A stretch of 64,000 nt of DNA from Flavobacterium pectinovorum (GCF_022802975.1 NZ_JAFEVZ010000008.1:62001-126000); one strand, 5' to 3'. Counted from the stretch's first letter, positions 54,990 to 63,093 are shown. A program made the numbers and translations. The notes: generated from the sequence alone by a model not told the origin.

Positions 54990-55290
54990 CTGCTAACGCA
55001 AGCGAGCCAATCATGAACACAAGTTTATCCTCTGCTAATTGTCATTTTCGACGTAAGGAGAAATCACACTAGTATTTCTACAAAGATTGGCGATATGCAT
55101 TGTCGAATCCCGAGTGAGATTTCTCCCTTCGGTCGAAAAGACAAGATTGTAAAAAACTTTGCGACATGAATGGTGTATTTTGTCAATTTGGTTGTTAATT
55201 TAAATTACCAACGTTTTATTTCACAAATCTAAAAGACTAACGCGAGCGTTTCGCTCTTGAACGAAAATTTTAATTTGAAAGCTAATAAAA
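54990..55290. repeat. Intergenic region with inverted repeat
   Basis: No gene is seen. At about 55047-55140 the arms TTTTCGACGTAAGGAGAAAT and ATTTCTCCCTTCGGTCGAAA pair imperfectly, and a smaller hairpin GAGCG/CGCTC is found near 55242-55256. These look like dispersed repeat remnants. Confidence 0.5.
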
Positions 55291-55293
55291 CGA

Positions 55294-55323
55294 TAAAACC
55301 TCTCGTTGCCGAGAGGTTTTTCT
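55294..55323. terminator. Bidirectional terminator
   Basis: AAAACCTCTCG and CGAGAGGTTTT arms surround TTGC, with T residues following. It lies 30 bp downstream of the solo TPR gene. Confidence 0.8.
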
Positions 55324-55352
55324 ATATTTTAGAAATTCATAAAAAGAAAAAA

Positions 55353-55724
55353 TCAAACCTTATTCTTAACCAGTTTCAGCTTTTCAAGAATAGCATCTGC
55401 TTTTTCATTTTCACAAATGAATCGTAGCGATTCTGCATAACGATAGTAATATATTGGTTCTAAATCAGCTGTTATGGCAAATAATTTATCATACCATTCG
55501 GCAGCTTTTTCCAGTTTAAAATGCGAATAAGACGAATCTCCTAATTTTTGAAATAAATCTACAGACTTGTAGCCTTTTGCAGCAATTCTTTCGTACGTTT
55601 TCATTACATCAACATAAGCATATTTATCGCTTACTTTGTCAGTAGTAAAGACTTTTTCACTCTGGGCAGAGGCGTTAAATGAAAAAATAGTCCCTAATAC
55701 TAAAATAACAAGTCTTTTTTGCAT
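55353..55724 (-). CDS. Solo N-terminal TPR module of an OmpA/MotB-type protein
   Basis: The 123 aa protein starts with MQKRLVILVLGTIFSFNASA as signal peptide. The mature part (KYAYVDVMKTYERIAAKGYK, AAEWYDKLFAITADLEPIYY) closely follows the N-terminal TPR segment that begins the roughly 640-aa flavobacterial OmpA/MotB proteins usually found after PorP/SprF genes. The WD40-like and OmpA parts are absent; the frame ends with EKLKLVKNKV at an ordinary stop and terminator. It is either a truncated duplicate or a real stand-alone version. The start at 55790 is rejected because it precedes the signal peptide. Confidence 0.7.
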   Translation of the reverse strand: MQKRLVILVLGTIFSFNASAQSEKVFTTDKVSDKYAYVDVMKTYERIAAKGYKSVDLFQKLGDSSYSHFKLEKAAEWYDKLFAITADLEPIYYYRYAESLRFICENEKADAILEKLKLVKNKV

Positions 55725-55941
55725 AGATATCGGTTTAAAAGAATGGCTTGGTAATATTTTTTGTGTTTTTGTTTTCGCAAATATATCCAAATCAGTGAAA
55801 TAAGGTATTTTTTAGTGCTTTTTTTGTGAATTTTAACGATTTTAAGCTAGTTATTTAAAAGTTTTCAGACATTTTTAATGGAGAAAAATAGTTAATGAAA
55901 ATTAATAGCATAATTTTATATCTATATCAATCGGCATCGTT

Positions 55942-56391
55942 ATGACTATCCAGGAGTATTCGAATAAAATAAACAATTTGAGATCAGGGGAGAAGATTTC
56001 TGATTTTTTTGACGCTATTGATTTGGAAAACATTGTTTTAAAAATTTCACAAGATACTGCCGAAACTTATTTTACACTTAAAGATTTTTTTGATCAGTCT
56101 GCTCCTGAATCGGATTTTTTAAACAGTGAAACTATAAAATTAGTTGCAGATTATTTAGGTTTGCTGTTTTCGAGTGAAAAAGAAGCTGGAAATGTTTGTT
56201 TTGCTAACAGTAGTGAATTACGTCCTGAATTCAGACAAATTTTCACAGCGATAGACTTGTTAGATTATATTTATGCTTTTATGCATGCTTCTTTTTATAA
56301 AGAATTTCAAAAAATAGCGATTACATCAGAAACAGGTATTTTTTGGCAACTGGTAAAAATTGGAGCCGGTATAAGGAAAGAAAGTGAATAA
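55942..56391 (+). CDS. Hypothetical protein, all-helical
   Basis: The 149 aa protein lacks a signal peptide or membrane span and looks mostly alpha helical (DFFDAIDLENIVLKISQDTA, FRQIFTAIDLLDYIYAFMHA). It is not recognised. ATG 55942 is the only early start. It lies between the solo TPR gene and the tandem paralog array and shares a bidirectional terminator with the first paralog. Confidence 0.6.
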   Translation: MTIQEYSNKINNLRSGEKISDFFDAIDLENIVLKISQDTAETYFTLKDFFDQSAPESDFLNSETIKLVADYLGLLFSSEKEAGNVCFANSSELRPEFRQIFTAIDLLDYIYAFMHASFYKEFQKIAITSETGIFWQLVKIGAGIRKESE

Positions 56392-56425
56392 AAAAAACAG
56401 CTCTTGTCGTAGAGCTGCTTTTATA
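56391..56425. terminator. Bidirectional terminator
   Basis: AAACAGCTCT and AGAGCTGCTTT arms around TGTCGT. It serves the 149-aa gene and paralog 1. Confidence 0.75.
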
Positions 56426-56445
56426 TTTGGAGGCAAAAACAATTA

Positions 56446-56832
56446 TTAACGACGAAAAGCAGGGCTTTCGTTTACTGACTGGTCTAATGTAATTGTTTTT
56501 GATTTTTTTGCAGAAACAGTAATTTTGTGATTTACTATTTTGTTGTTTTCCAAAACTTTTAAGTAATAAGTTCCGGCAGGATAGGTTTCAAGACTTAAGG
56601 TTTTTGAAACTTCTAATTCATTGGTAGAAAATTCTCCTGTGTAAAGTAAATTTTGTTTTTCGTCAAGGATTGAAAAATTTGATTTTTCATTAGTGTTTAA
56701 TGTAAAGCTGACTACTTTTCCATTTCCGGTTTTTATATACAAGATATAATCTCCTTTTTCATTATTTGCATACGTACTTAGTGTTGTTAAAAATACAGCT
56801 ACAACAAAGCTCAATCTTAAAATTTGTTTCAT
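56446..56832 (-). CDS. Small secreted protein, paralog 1 of 5 (divergent)
   Basis: The 128 aa protein has a signal peptide (MKQILRLSFVVAVFLTTLSTYA) and a beta-sandwich-like body with LSLETYPAGTYYLKVLENNK, followed by a basic end (FRR). It is clearly related to the next four proteins but the most distant. The upstream region lacks the boxes shared by the others. The core resembles the DUF3244 or T9SS C-terminal-domain type fold (G-T-Y-x-L/V-K); this is resemblance only. Confidence 0.75.
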   Translation of the reverse strand: MKQILRLSFVVAVFLTTLSTYANNEKGDYILYIKTGNGKVVSFTLNTNEKSNFSILDEKQNLLYTGEFSTNELEVSKTLSLETYPAGTYYLKVLENNKIVNHKITVSAKKSKTITLDQSVNESPAFRR

Positions 56833-57116
56833 CTCTTTTTTTAATTTTTAATTTTCTTATTCGTGGTATCGGCAAAACTACAAATAGTTACCTTATTTCA
56901 AAATTTTTATTGTCTTTTTTTTAAACAATAACTTATTGATTTAAAAGTATTTCTGTGTTTTATTGTGATACTTACGGATTTATTGTGTCTTTGGATTTGC
57001 TTTTTTAAATATTTTTTAATCTTTTAACATTTAAGGAGTTACGGTTTTTAGGGTTTGTTTTGTTAAAATTTATTTAACTTATTGCTTTTGTAAAGCAAAA
57101 CCTTAAAACAAAAAAA
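56833..57116. other. AT-rich spacer between paralogs 1 and 2
   Basis: Nothing beyond AT-rich sequence is seen; no ORF, and none of the upstream boxes found before the other paralogs. Confidence 0.4.
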
Positions 57117-57255
57117 AACAGCTCAAGAACCACCAAGAGCTGTTTCAAAAACCGTTAAGTTTTAAACTTTACTAACTATCTAACCTCATTTTTATACTTT
57201 ATGAAAAGCATAAACTTTTTTAGCGTACTGCTACGCTTGTATTTTGAGCAGAGAA
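57113..57255. repeat. 143-bp segment nearly identical to 58681-58822
   Basis: It covers the terminator, the 3' spacer and the last 12 codons of paralog 2. The copy at paralog 4 differs by a single one-base gap, while the copy at paralog 3 between them differs at many sites. Confidence 0.8.
57117..57144 (-). terminator. Terminator of paralog 2
   Basis: AACAGCTC/GAGCTGTT stem with loop AAGAACCACCAA; the T run follows on the minus strand. The same hairpin recurs at 57919, 58685 and 59705. Confidence 0.85.
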
Positions 57256-57627
57256 ACCTGTTTTGTAAACAGATGAAAGTGCTTTTGATGATAAAACTGT
57301 TTTGGTATCGGTAACATTAATTTCATGCTTAGTTGTTTTTATATTGTCTTCAATTTCTAAGATGTAAGTACCTACCGGAAAATTATCAAATCTGATTTTT
57401 TTTAAGATTCCATCTTTACCTGAAGCATTTTCAGAATAAATAACAGTATCATCTTGATCATAGATTACTAATTTTGCTTTTGTTACATTGTTTAATCCAA
57501 AAACAACTTCGTTACCATTTTCTTTAATTACATGAAGGATATAATCTCCATTTCCGTCAATTGCATAAGTACTGATTCCTGTAAAAAGCAACACTGCTAC
57601 TAAACTTAATTTTAATATCTTTTTCAT
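57220..57627 (-). CDS. Small secreted protein, paralog 2 of 5
   Basis: The 135 aa protein has signal peptide MKKILKLSLVAVLLFTGISTYA and the family core ASGKDGILKKIRFDNFPVGT followed by YILEIEDNIKTTKHEI, ending QNTSVAVR. The signal peptide is almost the same as in paralog 3, and the C-terminus is the same as in paralog 4, so it is a mosaic. The family role is unknown; export to periplasm or surface is expected. Confidence 0.8.
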   Translation of the reverse strand: MKKILKLSLVAVLLFTGISTYAIDGNGDYILHVIKENGNEVVFGLNNVTKAKLVIYDQDDTVIYSENASGKDGILKKIRFDNFPVGTYILEIEDNIKTTKHEINVTDTKTVLSSKALSSVYKTGFSAQNTSVAVR

Positions 57628-57639
57628 GGCTTTATTTTT

Positions 57640-57770
57640 TAAAATTATTGTTCTAATTCTGTACTGCTAAATTACTTCAACAGGGGAGTAAAATCCACAA
57701 CTGTATTTTCCTATATATGTGCTGTATTCTCATTTACGAAACCGTTATAGGTTAAAATTCGAATTATTAT
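57640..57770 (-). promoter_or_regulatory. Upstream control region of paralog 2
   Basis: It contains three boxes shared with paralogs 3-5: AAGTAATTTAG (-7-like TAATTTAG), ACAGTTGTG with a TTG 23 nt upstream of it, and CGGTTTCGTAAATGAGAAT further up (minus-strand reading). Confidence 0.55.
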
Positions 57771-57918
57771 CAGTATTAGTGTTAATTTGATTGCTATTTT
57801 TTAATTTTTCGCACATATTGAGAATATCAAAATCATAATTGTATTTTTATTTAGATCTCGTAATTTTCATTGTAAAAAAAAGGATTACTAATAATTTTAC
57901 TGAAAAGGCCAAATAAAA

Positions 57919-57948
57919 AAACAGCTCAGGAACCACCAGGAGCTGTTT
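57919..57948 (-). terminator. Terminator of paralog 3
   Basis: AACAGCTC/GAGCTGTT stem, loop AGGAACCACCAG; T run on the minus strand. Confidence 0.85.
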
Positions 57949-58015
57949 CAAAAACCGTTAAGTTTTAAACTTTACTATATCTAACTTGATTATACTTTTA
58001 ACAGCATAGATTTTT

Positions 58016-58423
58016 TTAACGTACTGCTACGTTTGAATTTTTACCAGAAAAACCTGCTTTGTAAACAGATGAAACTGCTTTAGAAGATAAAACTGTTACG
58101 CCTCCTTTAATAGTGATTTCATGTTTGGTTGTTTTTACACTATCCTCTACTTTTAAGAAATAAGTTCCTTCCGGAAACTCTTCAAAGCTGAAAGTTTTTA
58201 GGATTCCGTTTTTACCAGAAGCTTTTTCAGAATAAATTAAAGTACCGTCTTGATCATAGATTGATATATTTGCTTTTGTTACATTGTTTATAGCAAATGT
58301 AACTTCCTTGCCATTTCCTTTAATTACATGAAGCATATAATCTTCGTTTCCGTCAATTGCATAAGTACTGATTCCTGTAAAAAGCAACACTGCTACTAAA
58401 CTTAATTTTAACATCTTTTTCAT
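58016..58423 (-). CDS. Small secreted protein, paralog 3 of 5
   Basis: The 135 aa protein has signal peptide MKKMLKLSLVAVLLFTGISTYA. The core KNGILKTFSFEEFPEGTYFL is identical to paralog 4, while its C-terminus (GFSGKNSNVAVR) is its own. No Cys is present, so no disulfide or lipid anchor is expected. Confidence 0.8.
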   Translation of the reverse strand: MKKMLKLSLVAVLLFTGISTYAIDGNEDYMLHVIKGNGKEVTFAINNVTKANISIYDQDGTLIYSEKASGKNGILKTFSFEEFPEGTYFLKVEDSVKTTKHEITIKGGVTVLSSKAVSSVYKAGFSGKNSNVAVR

Positions 58424-58435
58424 AGCTTTATTTTT

Positions 58436-58560
58436 TTAAATTATTGTTCTAATTCTATACTGCTAAATTACTTCAACAGGGCGGTAAAACTCACAACTGT
58501 GTTTTCTGATATATGTGTTATATTCTCATTTACGAAACCGATATAGGTTAAAATTTAAAT
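58436..58560 (-). promoter_or_regulatory. Upstream control region of paralog 3
   Basis: It holds the same three boxes (AAGTAATTTAG, ACAGTTGTG, CGGTTTCGTAAATGAGAAT). The distal box reads CGGTTTCGTAAATGAGAAT without change. Confidence 0.55.
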
Positions 58561-58684
58561 TATTGCTATTGTTAATGTTAATTTGATTGTTATTTAATAA
58601 AGTATTGAATTGAATTACAGGTGGGAATTAAGAGCTATTTTTGTCTTTTGTGAAAAAAATAATTAAAAAAAGACCATAAAAAAA

Positions 58685-58713
58685 AACAGCTCAAGAACCA
58701 CCAAGAGCTGTTT
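58685..58713 (-). terminator. Terminator of paralog 4
   Basis: Same hairpin and same loop as paralog 2; T run on the minus strand. Confidence 0.85.
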
Positions 58714-58786
58714 CAAAAACCGTTAAGTTTTAAACTTTACTAACTATCTAACCTCATTTTTATACTTATGAAAAGCATAAACTTTT

Positions 58787-59191
58787 TTAGCGTACTGCTA
58801 CGCTTGTATTTTGAGCAGAGAATCCTGCTTTATAAACTGATGAAACTGCTTTTGCTGATAACACACTAGTGTTATTAGTAATTGTAATTTCATGTTTTGT
58901 TGTTTTTACATTATCTTCAATCTTTAAGAAATAAGTTCCTTCCGGAAATTCTTCGAAGCTGAAAGTTTTTAAGATTCCATTTTTACCTGAAGCTTTTTCA
59001 GAATAAATTAGAGTACCGTCTTTATCATAAATCGATAAGTTTGCTTTTGTTGTATTGTTTAATCCAAAAGTTACTTCTTTACCGTTTTCTTTAATTACAT
59101 GAAGAACATAATCTTTACCGTCAATTGCATAAGTACTGATTCCTGCAAAAAGTAATGCTGCTACGAAACTTAATTTTAACATCTTTTTCAT
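58787..59191 (-). CDS. Small secreted protein, paralog 4 of 5
   Basis: The 134 aa protein has signal peptide MKKMLKLSFVAALLFAGISTYA, then GKDYVLHVIKENGKEVTFGL, the KNGILKTFSFEEFPEGTYFL core and the end QNTSVAVR shared with paralog 2. One residue is lost after the signal peptide compared with paralogs 2 and 3. Confidence 0.8.
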   Translation of the reverse strand: MKKMLKLSFVAALLFAGISTYAIDGKDYVLHVIKENGKEVTFGLNNTTKANLSIYDKDGTLIYSEKASGKNGILKTFSFEEFPEGTYFLKIEDNVKTTKHEITITNNTSVLSAKAVSSVYKAGFSAQNTSVAVR

Positions 59192-59704
59192 GATTATATT
59201 TTTTTAAATTATTGTTCTAATTCTATGGTGCTAAATTACTTCAGGAGGGTAGAATAATTCACAACTGTATTTTCTTATATATATGCTATATTCTCATTTA
59301 CGAAACCGTTATATGTTAAAATTTAAATTATTCTTTGTGTTTTGGTTTGTTTAGTTATTATTTTTCAAGCTTTTGGCGTCAATTGCGAATATAAAAATCA
59401 ACAAATCCTTTTTATTGGTATATCGTAATTTTTGGAATAAAAAAATGCAGTTATATTAAATCTTATCTGTTCTTTAATTTGTGAAAATTTAATTTTGCTG
59501 GTGTAATGGGAGGTTTTATTGAAGAAAATATTGAAAATATAAATAATTAAGGGTAATTTGAGAACAAATACGTTTTGATCATTGCAACAGTATTTAGGTT
59601 CGAATTGATAAAAAAGCGTTACTGAGTGCGGATTTTACTTTTGATAAATACACAAGACTTATTTTCTGAAGATTTGCTTTCTAAAAAATGTAAAAGCAAA
59701 AAAA
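59192..59704. other. Spacer between paralogs 4 and 5
   Basis: The first 140 bp are the control region of paralog 4 with the shared boxes (CTAAATTACTT near 59230, CACAACTGT near 59262, ATTCTCATTTACGAAACCG near 59290 on the plus strand). The rest, about 350 bp, holds no recognised gene and may be the site of a lost copy. Confidence 0.5.
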
Positions 59705-59732
59705 AACAGCTCAATAAACTCAAGGAGCTGTT
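59705..59732 (-). terminator. Terminator of paralog 5
   Basis: AACAGCTC/GAGCTGTT stem with a changed loop (AATAAACTCAAG); T run on the minus strand. Confidence 0.8.
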
Positions 59733-59804
59733 TTCAAAAACAATTATGTTTTATTTTTTTTACCGATTTAACCATTTTTATGCAATTATTAAAATGGCAA
59801 ATTT

Positions 59805-60206
59805 TTAACGTGCCGCTACGTTAGCATTTTTAGCAAAATCTGTTTTGTAAACTGATGAAACTGCTTTTAAAGATAAGACTGTTTTGTTATCTGTAATCGT
59901 AATTTCATGCCTTACTTTTTTGATACTGTCTTCTGCTTCAAGAAAGTAAGTGCCTTCAGGAAATTCTTCTAAACTAAAGGTTCTTAAAATCCCATCTTTA
60001 CCTGACGCACTCTCAGAATAAATCAGAGTACCATCCTGATCGTAGATTGCTAATTTTGCTTTTGTAACTTTGTTTAAGGCAAAAGTGATTAGTTTTCCGT
60101 TTCCTTTTAATACATGAAGATTAAAGTCTTCATTACCGTCGATTGCATAAGTACTTGTTCCGAAAAGTACTGCTAATACTAAACTTAATTTTGAAATCTT
60201 TTTCAT
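59805..60206 (-). CDS. Small secreted protein, paralog 5 of 5
   Basis: The 133 aa protein has signal peptide MKKISKLSLVLAVLFGTSTYA, core KDGILRTFSLEEFPEGTYFL and end NANVAAR. It is nearest the divergent AraC regulator gene and is the more diverged of the four close copies. Confidence 0.8.
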   Translation of the reverse strand: MKKISKLSLVLAVLFGTSTYAIDGNEDFNLHVLKGNGKLITFALNKVTKAKLAIYDQDGTLIYSESASGKDGILRTFSLEEFPEGTYFLEAEDSIKKVRHEITITDNKTVLSLKAVSSVYKTDFAKNANVAAR

Positions 60207-60239
60207 GATAATAGTTTTTAAATTATTAGTTCTAATTCT

Positions 60240-60345
60240 CTGATGCTAAATTACTTCGGGAATGTATTGTTTTACGCAGCTCTATTTTCTAATTTCAATG
60301 CTGTATTCTCATTTACGAAAGCGTTGTATGTTAAAATTTGAATTA
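60240..60345 (-). promoter_or_regulatory. Upstream control region of paralog 5
   Basis: The proximal box AAGTAATTTAG and the distal box CGCTTTCGTAAATGAGAAT are kept; the middle ACAGTTGTG box is degraded. It is shared with the divergent AraC gene. Confidence 0.5.
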
Positions 60346-60352
60346 TTTTAGG

Positions 60353-60360
60353 TATTTTTG
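60353..60360 (+). promoter_or_regulatory. -7 element of the AraC family gene
   Basis: TATTTTTG matches TAnnTTTG and overlaps the in-frame TTG at 60358, which excludes that start. Confidence 0.45.
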
Positions 60361-60393
60361 TTAATTTTGCATTTATTATTTAATCTTTATGAA

Positions 60394-61266
60394 ATGAAGC
60401 CAATTGCCCCAGCTCTTGAGATAATATCAAACTCATACGGAAGTTCCTTTACCTATACTAAACACGCTCATAAGACTAATAGTAAGTCACATTTATTGCA
60501 CTACCACCCCGAAATTGAAATTGTCTTTGTTAATGGTGGAGCAGGGAAGAGACAGATAGGGAGCCACATTTCGTATTATACCAACGGTTCTCTTATACTT
60601 ATAGGTTCTAATCTGCCGCATTGCGGGTTTACAAATGAAAAAACAGGTAATAAAGACGAAACTGTAATTCATTTTAAGCCTGATTTCCTGGGGAATGACT
60701 TTTTTGGTATTCCTGAAATGAAAAAAATTCAAAAGCTTCTTGAGCAGGCGAAAGCAGGCATTGCGTTTGGTGGTGAAACTAAAAAGCTAATTGGAACCAG
60801 AATGGAATTAATGGAAAACAAATCTCCGTTTGAGCGTTTTCTTACTCTTTTAAGTATTTTGAAAGATCTGGCAACTTCTGAAGAATATACCATTTTAAAT
60901 GCTGACGGATTCTTAATGGAAATGCAGGTACCGGACAATGATAGGATGAATGTGGTGTTTAGTTATGTGAAAGATCATTTTCAGGAACCGATTTCGGTAG
61001 ACGAAGTTTCAAGTCTGGTAAGTATGACAACATCATCTTTCTGTCGTTATTTTAAGAAAATATCCAATAAAACCTTTACCGAGTTTGTAAATGAATACCG
61101 TTTGGTTCATGCCTCAAAACTTTTGGCAGAGAAACCTATTAGTATAAATGAAGTTTGTTATGAAAGCGGATTTAATAACTTCAGTCATTTTAGCAAGTCG
61201 TTTAAGCAATATACAGGTAAAAGCGCTTCAGAATACAGACAGGAGCACAGGGCTACTATTATGTAA
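60394..61266 (+). CDS. AraC family transcriptional regulator
   Basis: The 290 aa protein has an N-terminal cupin sensing domain (LLHYHPEIEIVFVNGGAG, then GSLILIGSNLPHCGF) and a C-terminal double helix-turn-helix (PISVDEVSSLVSMTTSSFCR and INEVCYESGFNNFSHFSKSF). The sensing pattern is that of sugar-responsive AraC members. The ATG at 60394 is used; the frame from TTG 60358 overlaps a promoter box. It is divergent from the five-paralog array and followed by an esterase gene on the same strand, so both are candidate targets. Confidence 0.88.
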   Translation: MKPIAPALEIISNSYGSSFTYTKHAHKTNSKSHLLHYHPEIEIVFVNGGAGKRQIGSHISYYTNGSLILIGSNLPHCGFTNEKTGNKDETVIHFKPDFLGNDFFGIPEMKKIQKLLEQAKAGIAFGGETKKLIGTRMELMENKSPFERFLTLLSILKDLATSEEYTILNADGFLMEMQVPDNDRMNVVFSYVKDHFQEPISVDEVSSLVSMTTSSFCRYFKKISNKTFTEFVNEYRLVHASKLLAEKPISINEVCYESGFNNFSHFSKSFKQYTGKSASEYRQEHRATIM

Positions 61267-61293
61267 AGATTCATTTTATAGCGCATAAAACTT

Positions 61294-61322
61294 AACCATC
61301 AATTTTGTTGATGGTTTTTTTG
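61294..61322 (+). terminator. Terminator after AraC gene
   Basis: ACCATCAA and TTGATGGT arms around TTTTG, then T7. Confidence 0.85.
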
Positions 61323-61386
61323 TGTCTTTTTCGAACATAAACATTTATATTTATGATTCTTAAAAAACTTTAAACGATAAAAAACT

Positions 61387-62238
61387 ATGAAACATTTTAA
61401 AATGCTGCTTTTTGCCTGCATGATTTCTACCGGAATAGCGTATGCTGCCAAAGTAGATACGCTGGAGGTTGCCAGTACAGCAATGAATAAAACGTATAAA
61501 GCGGCTGTAGTACTGCCTAATTCATATGCTAAAAGCAAAACAACATTCCCTGTAATGTATTTATTGCATGGTGCTTACGGGCATTTTGGTGACTGGCTGA
61601 AAAATACACCAAATAAAGAATTGGTTAAAAACTTAGCAGATCAATATAATCTGATTATTGTAATGCCCGAAGGTGAAACGTTTAGTTTTTACATCGACAG
61701 TCCGGTAAATACAGGAAGCCAGTTTGAAAGCTTTGTCACTAAGGAAGTGATTCAGAAAGTGGATAAAACATACAGGACGATCGCGAATAAAAACGGGCGT
61801 GTCATTACCGGACTTTCTATGGGAGGTCACGGGGCATTGTACTTGTCCGCCAGAAATCCTGATTTATTTTGTGCTGCCGGAAGCATGAGTGGGGCGGTCG
61901 ATATGAGCGTAATGCTGAATCGGGATTCTGCTGCTCAGGTTCTTAAGTTTATTGAACCTGTTTTTGGTGATAAAAGCAATGATATAAAAATGTATGAACA
62001 GCATGCCGTTTTAAATATGATCGATAAAATAAAAGTCAATAAACTGCCACTGATTATTGACTGTGGCATAGATGATTTTTTAATTGAACCAAATAAAGAA
62101 CTGCATAGAAGGCTGGTATACAGTAAAGTAGAACACGATTATACGGAAAGACCAGGCGCACACACCTGGGAATATTGGGAAAATGCTTTGCCGTATCATG
62201 TATTATTTTTTAATAAAATACTGCTTAAGAATCAGTAG
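61387..62238 (+). CDS. Secreted esterase (esterase D / feruloyl-esterase-like)
   Basis: The 283 aa alpha/beta hydrolase has a signal peptide (MKHFKMLLFACMISTGIAYA). The nucleophile elbow is GLSMGGHGALYLSA. FPVMYLLHGAYGHFGDW is the oxyanion region, Asp lies in CGIDDFLIEPN, and His in PGAHTWEYWENALP. It likely removes acyl groups from sugars or small esters outside the cytoplasm, but the substrate is not known. A carbohydrate link would fit the sugar-type AraC regulator upstream. Confidence 0.86.
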   Translation: MKHFKMLLFACMISTGIAYAAKVDTLEVASTAMNKTYKAAVVLPNSYAKSKTTFPVMYLLHGAYGHFGDWLKNTPNKELVKNLADQYNLIIVMPEGETFSFYIDSPVNTGSQFESFVTKEVIQKVDKTYRTIANKNGRVITGLSMGGHGALYLSARNPDLFCAAGSMSGAVDMSVMLNRDSAAQVLKFIEPVFGDKSNDIKMYEQHAVLNMIDKIKVNKLPLIIDCGIDDFLIEPNKELHRRLVYSKVEHDYTERPGAHTWEYWENALPYHVLFFNKILLKNQ

Positions 62239-62342
62239 ATTACAAAAAAATAAGTAAAAATATTCCCAAAGAATGCGTTAAAAGTTTTTTTTGGTTTGAT
62301 TTTTGGAATACCTTTAAGTATAAACTTTAAAATTTAAAAAAT

Positions 62343-62864
62343 ATGAAAAAGATATTGACACTTTTCGCAGTTGTTGGATTAATAGCATTTTCAAGCTGTG
62401 AAGGACCAGAAGGGCCTCCGGGAGAACCAGGACAGGATGGATTAATCGGTCAGGTTATTCAGAGAGAGGTAGATTTTAACTCTCCTAATTACTCCGTATT
62501 AATCCCTTTCGGTGTACAGATATATCCAGAAGATGTTGTCTTAGTTTATCATAGATATGAAGTAGATAATGGCAATGCAGTTTGGAGATTGATTCCTCAA
62601 ACATATTACATGAGTGATGGTGGTGCATTAGATTTTAATTATGATTTTACAAGAAATGATGTGAATATTTGGCTTGCAGCTGATTTTCCATTAAGTATGT
62701 TGTCATCTGATTGGACTCAAAATCAAGTTTTTAGAATTGTAATTGTTCCAGGAGAGAAACTTGGAGGAACGGGAAAATCAGTTAATAAACCAGATTATTC
62801 AGATTATGAAGCTGTTATCAAAAAATATAATATTGACGACAGTAATGTCAAAGATTTAAACTAA
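62343..62864 (+). CDS. Lipoprotein with short collagen-like stretch
   Basis: The 173 aa protein has an SPII signal (MKKILTLFAVVGLIAFSSC). Directly after the lipid Cys come five Gly-X-Y triplets (GPEGPPGEPGQDGLIG), then a beta-rich domain (DVVLVYHRYEVDNGNAVWRL) of about 110 residues. The collagen-like piece is probably a rigid stalk raising the domain from the membrane. I do not recognise the domain. Confidence 0.75.
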   Translation: MKKILTLFAVVGLIAFSSCEGPEGPPGEPGQDGLIGQVIQREVDFNSPNYSVLIPFGVQIYPEDVVLVYHRYEVDNGNAVWRLIPQTYYMSDGGALDFNYDFTRNDVNIWLAADFPLSMLSSDWTQNQVFRIVIVPGEKLGGTGKSVNKPDYSDYEAVIKKYNIDDSNVKDLN

Positions 62865-62880
62865 ATTAATTCAAATGGTA

Positions 62881-62914
62881 AAAAAGGAAATCGAAAGATT
62901 TCCTTTTTTTTTAT
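62881..62914 (+). terminator. Terminator after lipoprotein gene
   Basis: AAAGGAAATC and GATTTCCTTT arms around GAAA, then T7. Confidence 0.85.
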
Positions 62915-63093
62915 GATTAAATATTTTGAAACTTATCTCTAGTTCAAGTTGTTAATTCTTTTTCTTTCTCTTTCTCAAGTTTAGACAAACGATAACTCTG
63001 CCTTTAAGCATATTTTTTCTGTCACAATTAAAATTAATAAGATTTTTATATATTTATCGCTTTCGATGTTGTTAATATAAAATCACATTCTAA

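Noticed and set aside
59626..59808. 60-aa plus-strand frame before paralog 5
   Set aside because: Lys-rich sequence read through the terminator hairpin of paralog 5; no coding character.
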